From the NCBI GenBank assembly GCA_042577505.1, contig JBHPEA010000027.1:1-19787 (forward strand): 19,787 nucleotides of DNA, given 5' to 3'. Every line of letters begins with the position of its first letter. Within the stretch, counting starts at the first letter, position 1. The position numbers and the translations under genes were made by a program. The DNA comes from JACQSR01 sp042577505. Its GTDB lineage: Archaea; Nanobdellota; Nanobdellia; Woesearchaeales; JACQSR01. This document shows positions 1-5,815 of this stretch, piece by piece. The notes below the pieces were generated by a model. It was given only the letters and a program-made list of their open reading frames with translations, was not told where the DNA came from and made no database searches.

Positions 1-1940
1 AAGAGTTATGGAAAAGTGCAAAGATAATCTTTTCTACCCCTCAAGGATTAGAAAACGACATCATCTCTGGAAGAATTAAACTTGAGGACGTAAGTTTATT
101 AGGTGTTGATGAAGCACATAGAGCAGTTGGAGATTACGCCTATGTATGGATAGCAAAGAGGTATATTAACACAGCAAGATACCCAAGATTAGTCGCCCTT
201 ACTGCTTCACCAGGAACAGACACAACTAAAATAAACGAAGTTTGCCAAAATTTATTCATTGAAGACATCGAAGTAAGAACAGAAGATGACGAAGATGTTA
301 AACCATATGTACAAGAGGTCGATATTACTTGGAAACAAGTCGATTTATCAAAACCTTTTATTGAGATTCAAACAGATCTACAGGATTTTATTAAGGATCG
401 TTTACTCAAATTAAAATTGTGGGGAGTTCTCCAAAGAAACGATGTAAGCTATGTCAGCAAAAAAGATCTATTGTTACTTACTGGTCGCCTTCAAGGTCAA
501 GCAGCAAGAGAAAGAAAGAACTTTGTATTGTGGAGATCCATTTCTGTTTTAGGAGAGATCATGAAGATGCATCATGCTCTTGAATTAATAGAGACACAAG
601 GGGTCACAGCCTGCTATAAATATATGGAAAAAATGAATGCTGACGCACCCTCATCAACAGTCAAAGCGCTTAAAAATGCAGTCGCTGATGCGAGGTTTAG
701 GTCAGCTTTATTTAGAGTTTCAAAATTATTTGAGGATAGTGTTCAACATCCAAAAATGATTGAGCTCCAAAAAATTATTGAAGAAGAAAAAAAGGAAAAT
801 CCAAAATTCAAAGCAATAGTATTCAACCAATACAGAGAAAATGCATTAGAGATCGTTAAACTACTAAACACCATTGAAGGAATAGAAGCAAAAATCTTTG
901 TCGGCCAAACAAAAAAAGGAGAAACAGGATTATCCCAAAAAGAACAAAAAGAACTAGTCGAAGAATTTAGAGGGGGCCAATTCAATATTATGGTAGCTAC
1001 TTCTGTAGGTGAGGAAGGATTAGATATTCCTAGAGTCGATTCGGTATTTTTTTATGAACCAATACCGTCGGCTATTAGGCACATTCAAAGAAGGGGCAGA
1101 ACGGGAAGACAAGACAAAGGAAAAGTACTGATCCTCTTAGCAAAAAACACCAGGGACGAGGGATCAAGATGGTCTGCCCATCATAAAGAAAAAAGGATGC
1201 ATAAAATCTTGAAAAAACTAAAAGTAGATTTCTCAATAAAATCAGATTTTATTCCAGAATCAAAACAAGCAAACTTAGAGACTTATGCTCCAAAAGGAGT
1301 TAAAATTTATGCAGACCATCGTGAACGAGCATCAACTTTGATAAAAGAGCTAGTAGATTCAAATGTCGATCTTAAACTTGAACAATTAAAGTATGCAGAT
1401 TATTTATTAAGTTCTAGAGTGGGTGTCGAACTAAAAAACAAAGAAGATTTTGTTAATTCAATTATCGATGGAAGATTATTGACACAACTTAAAGATCTAA
1501 AAGAAAATTTTGAAAGACCCTTAATCATTATCGAAGGAGAACAAGATATCTATTCAATTAGAAATGTACATCCAAATTCCATTAGAGGTATGATTGCAAC
1601 AATAACAATTGGTTATGGAATCCCGATTATTATGTCAAACGATTCAAAAGAAACAGCTTCTTTACTGATGTTAATAGCAAAGAGAGAGCAAGATGATGTA
1701 GGTAAGGAGTTCTCCCCTCATGCATCAAGAAAACCAAGATCATTAACAGAACAACAAGAATACATTATTTCTGCATTACCTGGTGTAGGATTACAATTAG
1801 CAAAACCAATGTTAAGAAATTTTAAAAGTGTTAAGGACGTAATTAATGCAGAAGTGGAATTATTAAAAAATGTAGAGAAGATTGGACCTAAAAAAGCAAA
1901 ACAAATTAGAGATGTTTTGGATTCAGAATATGAAGAATAA
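1..1940 (+). CDS. hef: Hef-type helicase/XPF-family nuclease, 5' end outside window
   Basis: Archaeal Hef joins a superfamily 2 helicase to an XPF/ERCC4 nuclease and acts on stalled forks and branched DNA. The frame is open from base 3, giving about 645 visible residues; the Walker A part lies upstream, so any start inside the window is artificial. Visible helicase motifs are DEAH (108-119), TASPG (201-215) and QRRGRTGR (about 1083-1106). The ERCC4 nuclease domain follows: ADHRE (about 1312-1326), ADYLLS and VELKNKED (about 1396-1450), then IIIEGEQDIYSIRNVHPNSIRG as in known Hef proteins. A tandem helix-hairpin-helix DNA-binding region (LPGVG and KIGPKKAKQI) fills 1750-1930. Canonical motifs are GDY and ERKxxxD; here they read ADY and ELKxxxD. 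Its last 11 nt overlap a small membrane-peptide ORF. Family assignment is secure; nuclease activity is less certain because of the substitutions. Confidence 0.93.
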   Translation, partial: ELWKSAKIIFSTPQGLENDIISGRIKLEDVSLLGVDEAHRAVGDYAYVWIAKRYINTARYPRLVALTASPGTDTTKINEVCQNLFIEDIEVRTEDDEDVKPYVQEVDITWKQVDLSKPFIEIQTDLQDFIKDRLLKLKLWGVLQRNDVSYVSKKDLLLLTGRLQGQAARERKNFVLWRSISVLGEIMKMHHALELIETQGVTACYKYMEKMNADAPSSTVKALKNAVADARFRSALFRVSKLFEDSVQHPKMIELQKIIEEEKKENPKFKAIVFNQYRENALEIVKLLNTIEGIEAKIFVGQTKKGETGLSQKEQKELVEEFRGGQFNIMVATSVGEEGLDIPRVDSVFFYEPIPSAIRHIQRRGRTGRQDKGKVLILLAKNTRDEGSRWSAHHKEKRMHKILKKLKVDFSIKSDFIPESKQANLETYAPKGVKIYADHRERASTLIKELVDSNVDLKLEQLKYADYLLSSRVGVELKNKEDFVNSIIDGRLLTQLKDLKENFERPLIIIEGEQDIYSIRNVHPNSIRGMIATITIGYGIPIIMSNDSKETASLLMLIAKREQDDVGKEFSPHASRKPRSLTEQQEYIISALPGVGLQLAKPMLRNFKSVKDVINAEVELLKNVEKIGPKKAKQIRDVLDSEYEE

Positions 1941-2028
1941 AGCTCAAGTCACAATTTTTATCATCCTTGGATTAATTCTATTAATCGCAATTATACTTAT
2001 TTTGTATCTAAACTCAATCTCTAACTAA
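1930..2028 (+). CDS. 32-residue single-span membrane peptide with KAQVTIFIILG motif
   Basis: The start ATG lies inside the last codons of hef in another frame, and the stop lies 8 nt inside the convergent htpX gene. The product has a short basic N-terminus (MKNKAQVT), one hydrophobic helix of about 20 residues (IFIILGLILLIAIILILYL) and a short polar end. The segment resembles the N-terminal anchor that I recall on many surface or exported proteins of Woesearchaeota and Pacearchaeota, and is loosely like class III (pilin-type) signals. Here nothing follows the helix. It could be a free membrane peptide, a remnant of a longer protein, or a chance ORF. The family-like N-terminus argues against chance. 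No function is assigned. Confidence 0.45.
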   Translation: MKNKAQVTIFIILGLILLIAIILILYLNSISN

Positions 2029-2875
2029 GTCGCATTTCTCTTAGTTTTTGAATTCTCTTTTCCATCGGTGGATGTGTAGAAAGAATTGCAAATATATTTT
2101 TTAACCTGAATGGATTTGCTATAAACATATGAGCAGTAGATGCACTACCAGTCCCCATCGGGTGTTTTTTTATTGAAGTATCTAATTTATGTAATGCATC
2201 GGCTAATACATGAGGATTATGAATGAATTTTGCTCCAGTTGCATCTGCCTGGTACTCCCGATTTCTTGAAAGGGCAAGTTGAAGAATTACTGCAAGAATT
2301 GGAGCAAGTATTGCGATAGCGAGGAACTCAATTAAACCTGAACTATCTCCATCCCTTCCACCAAAACCGCCAAATAGAGCGCCCCACCTTGCCATTGTAG
2401 CAACAAAAGTAATTACACCTGCAATTGTCGCAGCAACGGATTGTATTAATATATCTCTATTTTTTATGTGTGCAATTTCATGAGCAATAACTCCTTTTAA
2501 TTCATCATGTGTCAATAAATTCATTATTCCGTGAGTAGCTGCAACTGCAGCATGTTTAGGATTCCTCCCAGTTGCAAAAGCATTTGGAGATTCAGAAGGG
2601 ATTACATAAACCTTAGGCATAGGAACATGAGCTAAATGTGCAACTTCCCTAACAATCCCATACAACTTAGGTTGTTCATTTTCCGTAACTGGTTTTGCAT
2701 GATAAATACCTAAAGCAATCTTATCTGAGAAAAAATATGCAGCGAAATTCAATAAGACTACAAAAACTAGAGCAATAATTAAGCCAGTCTGACTCCAGAA
2801 GCTACCGATCCAAAGAACAATTCCAGTCAGTGCTCCCAGGAGCAATGCAGTTTTTACTTGATTCCACATTCCCAT
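2021..2875 (-). CDS. htpX: HtpX-family M48 membrane zinc metalloprotease
   Basis: HtpX is a membrane-embedded zinc endopeptidase that degrades damaged or misfolded membrane proteins. The 284-residue protein has the normal family length. Two hydrophobic helices lie at residues 8-28 and 31-50. The zinc site HEIAH is at 132-136, and the third ligand is probably E207 in SRNREYQAD. Two further helices lie around 143-163 and 182-202, flanking the active site as in HtpX. The motifs ESPNAFATGRNP (95-106) and STHPPMEKRI near the C-terminus are also family hallmarks. A TATA-like box 27 nt before the ATG suggests its own, probably leaderless, promoter. It is divergent from the potassium channel gene and its stop overlaps the small peptide ORF. 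All catalytic residues are present. Confidence 0.96.
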   Translation of the reverse strand: MGMWNQVKTALLLGALTGIVLWIGSFWSQTGLIIALVFVVLLNFAAYFFSDKIALGIYHAKPVTENEQPKLYGIVREVAHLAHVPMPKVYVIPSESPNAFATGRNPKHAAVAATHGIMNLLTHDELKGVIAHEIAHIKNRDILIQSVAATIAGVITFVATMARWGALFGGFGGRDGDSSGLIEFLAIAILAPILAVILQLALSRNREYQADATGAKFIHNPHVLADALHKLDTSIKKHPMGTGSASTAHMFIANPFRLKNIFAILSTHPPMEKRIQKLREMRLS

Positions 2876-2896
2876 AACCCCATATAATTAAATCCG

Positions 2897-2906
2897 CTTT
2901 AAAAAT
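2897..2906 (-). promoter_or_regulatory. TATA-like promoter element of htpX
   Basis: On the minus strand this reads ATTTTTAAAG, an A/T-rich box centred about 27 nt before the htpX ATG. At the usual archaeal TATA-to-start distance, transcription would begin at or next to the start codon, giving a leaderless mRNA. Inferred from position and composition only. Confidence 0.5.
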
Positions 2907-2907
2907 G

Positions 2908-2939
2908 TTGGGTTTGATATCAATATCAACTTTTTGGGT
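2908..2939. promoter_or_regulatory. Palindrome between divergent htpX and channel promoters
   Basis: The perfect palindrome TTGATATCAA (2914-2923) is followed at once by TATCAAC. It is flanked by direct repeats TTGGGT at 2908-2913 and 2934-2939. The block sits between the TATA-like boxes of the two divergent genes, where an operator could act on both. This is an inference from symmetry and position; no regulator gene is recognised nearby. Confidence 0.3.
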
Positions 2940-2945
2940 GTAAAA

Positions 2946-2954
2946 TTTTATATA
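2946..2954 (+). promoter_or_regulatory. TATA-like promoter element of the potassium channel gene
   Basis: TTTTATATA is centred about 28 nt before the ATG at 2978. There is no Shine-Dalgarno site before that ATG (AAAGACAACCGA), so a leaderless transcript is likely. Confidence 0.55.
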
Positions 2955-2977
2955 GTCTTAATCGGAAAGACAACCGA

Positions 2978-3559
2978 ATGAAGAAAAAAGAGCAAGCAAT
3001 CATTGATCAAGTTGAGTTAGAACACCAAATATATCATAGAAGGTTTGTTTCGATTTTCTTAGCCATACTCATTTTCTTAGCCTCATCAACTTTTTTTTAT
3101 AACTATCAGGAAGGATGGAGTTATCTTGATTCAGCCTATTTCTCAGCAGCAACAATGACTACAGTAGGTTATGGAGATTTCGTCCCAGTCACAAATGCAG
3201 GTAAACTTTTCACAATTTTCTTAATGTTCTCAGGAATCGGAATTGTATTATTCGGATTGTCAGTGGTTGCTGGTAGATTTGTGGATAAGAGAAAGGGATT
3301 TTGGATAGAAGTTTTGGGCGACCTACCAGTTAGAAAAACGAAGAAATTCTGGGAAGAAGTTAAGGTCATTTTAGGTAAAAAGGAAAAACCACCTCCTACC
3401 GCTACAAGCCAAGCTATCAATCAAGTCAAACCATTTGTGAACTCTATTGTAAAGGCAGCAGAAAAACCAACAAAACCCATAGTCAATTCAATCATAAAAG
3501 CAGCTAACGTAGCAACAAGTCCTTTAACGAAAAAACCTCAGAAGAAAAAAAAGTTATAA
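2978..3559 (+). CDS. Two-helix potassium channel with KcsA-like pore
   Basis: The protein forms a K+-selective pore, expected to work as a tetramer in the cell membrane. After a charged N-terminus come TM1 (about residues 24-41), a pore loop with selectivity filter TVGYGD (62-67) preceded by AATMT, and TM2 (about 78-100). This is the two-transmembrane ion-channel family layout. At 193 residues it lacks the RCK/TrkA ligand-binding domain of MthK-like channels. Instead it ends in a basic, proline-rich tail holding two 15-residue repeats (KPFVNSIVKAAEKPT at 151-165; KPIVNSIIKAANVAT at 166-180) and a lysine-rich end. The stop codon abuts and overlaps the convergent TOPRIM gene stop. The channel call is strong; gating and physiological role are unknown. 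Confidence 0.92.
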   Translation: MKKKEQAIIDQVELEHQIYHRRFVSIFLAILIFLASSTFFYNYQEGWSYLDSAYFSAATMTTVGYGDFVPVTNAGKLFTIFLMFSGIGIVLFGLSVVAGRFVDKRKGFWIEVLGDLPVRKTKKFWEEVKVILGKKEKPPPTATSQAINQVKPFVNSIVKAAEKPTKPIVNSIIKAANVATSPLTKKPQKKKKL

Positions 3560-3925
3560 TTCCACACCATTTCTCAAACAATACCTATAAAGTCCTTCAA
3601 TTTGCCTTAATTTAGTTTTCTTAAATAAAAAGTCCCTATAAGAATCATCAACCCTGACACCAAATTGTTGAAGTTGCCTATTTAATTTTCCGTAAAGCTC
3701 TTTTCCTTTTTTGTCTAAATCAGTTAAAATAATACATCCCCTCTCTTTCTTAACCACATCCTCAACTACCTTGTAAAGGGGATTTTTCGACAATGTTATA
3801 ATCATTGTACATCCAATTTTAATCAATGCAATTTTATCATTCTTTCCTTCTACAATAATTGGTTTATCTTCATCTCTGAGAAATCTAATGAAATCCTCTA
3901 AGTCTTTGATTTTATCTTTTTCCAT
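3554..3925 (-). CDS. Small TOPRIM-domain protein (UPF0292-like)
   Basis: TOPRIM is the metal-binding fold of topoisomerases, DnaG primases, RNase M5 and RecR. The 123-residue protein shows both hallmarks: a glutamate in IIVEGKNDK (E26) and DxD in ILTDLDKKG (D69, D71). The remaining length is about right for a stand-alone archaeal TOPRIM protein of the UPF0292 type, whose substrate is, to my knowledge, not established; RNase M5-like processing of structured RNA is one possibility. A Shine-Dalgarno site (AGGAAAG) just before the ATG supports this start, although it lies 28 nt inside the preceding PGPGW gene. It is the last gene of a three-gene minus-strand operon, and its TAA shares a TTATAA palindrome with the convergent channel stop. 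Confidence 0.85.
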   Translation of the reverse strand: MEKDKIKDLEDFIRFLRDEDKPIIVEGKNDKIALIKIGCTMIITLSKNPLYKVVEDVVKKERGCIILTDLDKKGKELYGKLNRQLQQFGVRVDDSYRDFLFKKTKLRQIEGLYRYCLRNGVEL

Positions 3926-4068
3926 GCTTTCCTAACAATTTTTATGAATGATTTCCCTTCCATTATTGCAAATCCTCCAAATATCAATAACCAACCCGGA
4001 ATGATGGGTAAGAATATTCCTAAAATTCCTATTATTATACATCCAAATCCTAATATTTTTTTTATCAT
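3898..4068 (-). CDS. PGPGW-like small membrane protein
   Basis: A 56-residue protein with one or two closely packed hydrophobic helices (about residues 5-40) and a basic C-terminus (KAWKKIKSKT). The core GIFLPIIPGWLLIFGGFAI resembles the PGPGW family of small membrane proteins, in which a Pro/Gly-rich turn joins two helices; function is unknown. A longer frame could begin at 4092, but I prefer the ATG at 4068. It has a Shine-Dalgarno-like AAAGGT and lies 1 nt after the stop of the upstream gene (TAA-T-ATG), a clear coupling arrangement. The downstream TOPRIM gene starts within its last 28 nt. Confidence 0.65.
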   Translation of the reverse strand: MIKKILGFGCIIIGILGIFLPIIPGWLLIFGGFAIMEGKSFIKIVRKAWKKIKSKT

Positions 4069-4069
4069 A

Positions 4070-4234
4070 TTACCTTTTTTGAGCAACCTCAATCACCACT
4101 CCAATGATTAATGCAAACAACAACAAAAAGATTACGAAATATTTCATGGCTGAACCAATGTTAAAAGCTAAAGCTATACTCATAATAAAGACACCAATTA
4201 ATAATAAAATCCGAACTACCCACTTAAACTCCAT
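4070..4234 (-). CDS. 54-residue two-helix membrane protein
   Basis: The reading frame starts MEFKWVVRIL and ends EVAQKR-stop, with two hydrophobic segments at about residues 6-24 and 31-50 separated by a short NIGSAMKY loop. I do not recognise a family. Support for a real gene comes from context. It starts about 27 nt after a TATA-like box, ends 1 nt before the PGPGW-like start, and is the first gene of a compact operon with two further genes. Basic residues near the N-terminus (K4, R8) fit an inside orientation for that end. The partners suggest an envelope-associated role, but this is guesswork. Confidence 0.6.
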   Translation of the reverse strand: MEFKWVVRILLLIGVFIMSIALAFNIGSAMKYFVIFLLLFALIIGVVIEVAQKR

Positions 4235-4255
4235 ACACTATATTTAACCTCTTTG

Positions 4256-4264
4256 TTAATAAAA
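4256..4264 (-). promoter_or_regulatory. TATA-like promoter element of the small membrane-protein operon
   Basis: On the minus strand the box reads TTTTATTAA, centred about 27 nt before the ATG at 4234, the same spacing as at htpX, the channel gene and the EMC3-like gene. Read on the other strand (TTAATAAAA) it could also serve the primase gene. Confidence 0.45.
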
Positions 4265-4286
4265 GTTACCTAAAACTATTAATAGA

Positions 4287-4305
4287 TAAAATGGTACCCA
4301 TTTTA
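4287..4305. promoter_or_regulatory. 19-bp interrupted palindrome before the primase gene
   Basis: TAAAATGG-TAC-CCATTTTA has perfect 8-nt arms around a 3-nt centre. It ends 11 nt before the primase ATG and just before its Shine-Dalgarno site (GGGGTG, 4307-4312). Position next to the expected transcription start fits an operator for a dimeric regulator. Inferred from symmetry alone. Confidence 0.35.
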
Positions 4306-4316
4306 CGGGGTGTTAT

Positions 4317-5612
4317 ATGATATCGCTTAGTACACTTCTTAACCACTATAAAAGAGATGAAATACAACAAGCAATTATTAACAACTCTTCTAATAGGGAG
4401 GTAGCTACAAGATTTGGAGGAGGGGGTTTTGGTAAAAGACCAGATATATTATCCTACCCAGGCGATGTTCTAGAATTAGTTAAGCAAGGCGCAACTTCTT
4501 TCCACGCCTCAGAAGAACTGTGGAGGAATCCATTACATTTAGATCCTAACTTGAGAAGAAAGGAGTTGGACAACCTTAGAATTGGATGGGATCTATTATT
4601 AGATATTGACTGCCCTTTCTTAGAATACTCTCAAATTGCAGCAGAGTTATTAGTTGACGCCATCAAACATCAGGGAGTTAACTCTGTAACAACAAAATTC
4701 TCAGGGAACCACGGGTTTCACATCGGTGTGCCTTTCAAAGCATTTCCTGATTCAGTCCAGGGAACTGATACAAAATTATTATTTCCAGAAGGACCAAGAA
4801 GAATCGCTGCTTTTCTTAAAGAAATGATTAGGGCCCCATTAGCATCAAAAATTCTAGAATATGAAAATTTGAATTCCATAATTCAAAAAACGGGAAAAAC
4901 ATTCAAAGAACTTGTAATTAACAACCAATTCGATCCTTTTGTCGTCTTAGAAATCGACACAGTATTAATTTCTTCAAGACATTTATTCAGGATGCCTTAT
5001 TGCTTCAACGAAAAATCAGGATTAGTCTCAATAGGCCTTGATAAAGTAGAAGATTTCGATAAAAATCTAGCAAAACCAGAAAATGTCCAAATGTCAAAAA
5101 CTAAATTCCTCGACGATGAAAATACCGAAGCAGGAGAGGCAAAAAGATTGATCATTGAATCTTTTGATTTCCTCCCAGAAAAAGAAGAAGAAGAAAAAAC
5201 AATTAAAAAAGAATATACTGAAATTGGATCTGCGATCTCAGTCGAATTATTTCCCCCTTGTGTAAAGAATATATTGAAGGGGATGGATGATGGGAAAAAG
5301 AGAGCGGTCTTCATCATGATAAATTTTCTAACAAATGTTGGATGGAACTACGAAGAAATTGAAAAATTCTTGCACGAATGGAACAAAAAGAATGGAGAAC
5401 CACTGAGGGAACAGTTATTTGTTGGGCAAATACGCTATCACAAACAACAAAGAAAAAAAATCCTTCCACCCAACTGCAAGAACACAATGTACTACCAAGA
5501 TCTTCATATTTGCACACCAGATAATTTCTGCCAAAAGATCAAAAATCCAGTAAATTACTCGATTTTAAAGGCGAGAGCCCACAAGAAAGAAAAAAAGCCA
5601 AAAAAACAGTAA
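4317..5612 (+). CDS. priS: Single-chain DNA primase: PriS catalytic domain fused to PriL Fe-S domain
   Basis: The enzyme makes RNA primers for DNA replication. Residues 1 to about 245 are a PriS-type catalytic domain: DID (D96, D98) holds the two metal-binding aspartates, SGNHGFH (129-135) is the nucleotide-binding motif, and D214 in LEIDTVLISSRHLFRMPY matches the third catalytic aspartate. After a charged linker (about 285-300), residues 310-431 match the PriL C-terminal domain. Four cysteines (C315 in FPPC, C387 in PPNC, C399, C405) are placed as for the [4Fe-4S] cluster. The PriL N-terminal domain and the PriS zinc motif are missing, so the protein is far smaller than separate PriS plus PriL. 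Nanoarchaeum equitans is known to have a comparable single-chain primase. The start has a good GGGGTG site with 4-nt spacing. Confidence in the fusion is high. Confidence 0.92.
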   Translation: MISLSTLLNHYKRDEIQQAIINNSSNREVATRFGGGGFGKRPDILSYPGDVLELVKQGATSFHASEELWRNPLHLDPNLRRKELDNLRIGWDLLLDIDCPFLEYSQIAAELLVDAIKHQGVNSVTTKFSGNHGFHIGVPFKAFPDSVQGTDTKLLFPEGPRRIAAFLKEMIRAPLASKILEYENLNSIIQKTGKTFKELVINNQFDPFVVLEIDTVLISSRHLFRMPYCFNEKSGLVSIGLDKVEDFDKNLAKPENVQMSKTKFLDDENTEAGEAKRLIIESFDFLPEKEEEEKTIKKEYTEIGSAISVELFPPCVKNILKGMDDGKKRAVFIMINFLTNVGWNYEEIEKFLHEWNKKNGEPLREQLFVGQIRYHKQQRKKILPPNCKNTMYYQDLHICTPDNFCQKIKNPVNYSILKARAHKKEKKPKKQ

Positions 5613-5641
5613 ATTTCTACATTCAAGGCTTCGACCACAAC

Positions 5642-5650
5642 ATTTATAAA
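5642..5650 (+). promoter_or_regulatory. Candidate distal TATA box of the ribosomal operon
   Basis: ATTTATAAA would place transcription start near 5673, giving a leader of about 140 nt before the uL3 ATG. A second TATA-like sequence (GTTTAAATA, 5681-5689) would start transcription near 5712, at the edge of the structured leader. The sequence alone does not decide between them. Confidence 0.4.
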
Positions 5651-5680
5651 TCACTTCGGTCTTCTAGAGGATCCACGAGA

Positions 5681-5708
5681 GTTTAAATAGGAATTTGCAT
5701 ATTTAAAC
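5681..5708. repeat. Inverted repeat GTTTAAAT/ATTTAAAC in the operon promoter region
   Basis: Perfect 8-nt arms at 5681-5688 and 5701-5708 are separated by 12 nt. Both arms are TATA-like, so the element may be a promoter, an operator, or both. It lies immediately upstream of the predicted structured leader. Confidence 0.4.
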
Positions 5709-5712
5709 AGAC

Positions 5713-5804
5713 AAGCCTGAAAAGAAGCTTTTCAGTACAGTTTGGATAACTGTTTCTCTGAGCGAGGCTTCAACGAAAGGCTTATTGCATAAATGTAAGC
5801 AATA
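5713..5804 (+). promoter_or_regulatory. Predicted structured leader before the uL3 gene
   Basis: The stretch holds several perfect complementary arms. CTGAAAAG (5717-5724) pairs with CTTTTCAG (5728-5735). ACAGTT (5737-5742) pairs with AACTGT (5748-5753). AAGCCT (5713-5718) pairs with AGGCTT at 5765-5770, enclosing the two hairpins, or alternatively with a second AGGCTT at 5778-5783. TATTGC (5783-5788) pairs with GCAATA (5799-5804) around a loop that contains ATGTAA. Use of the second AGGCTT would compete with the last hairpin at one base. This may be a control element for the whole operon; no known RNA family was recognised. Confidence 0.45.
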
Positions 5805-5815
5805 GAGCAAGTAAT

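Noticed and set aside
417..419. TTG as start of the Hef gene
   Set aside because: The frame is open back to the window edge and encodes the DEAH and TASPG helicase motifs upstream, so the true start is outside the window.
5613..5641. Transcription terminator after primase
   Set aside because: There is no T-run or hairpin followed by T-run in this stretch, so no terminator can be supported.
5713..5815. Possible tRNA or C/D-box RNA in the leader before uL3
   Set aside because: No T-arm consensus, no acceptor stem pairing and no RTGATGA C box could be found; only local hairpins are supported.
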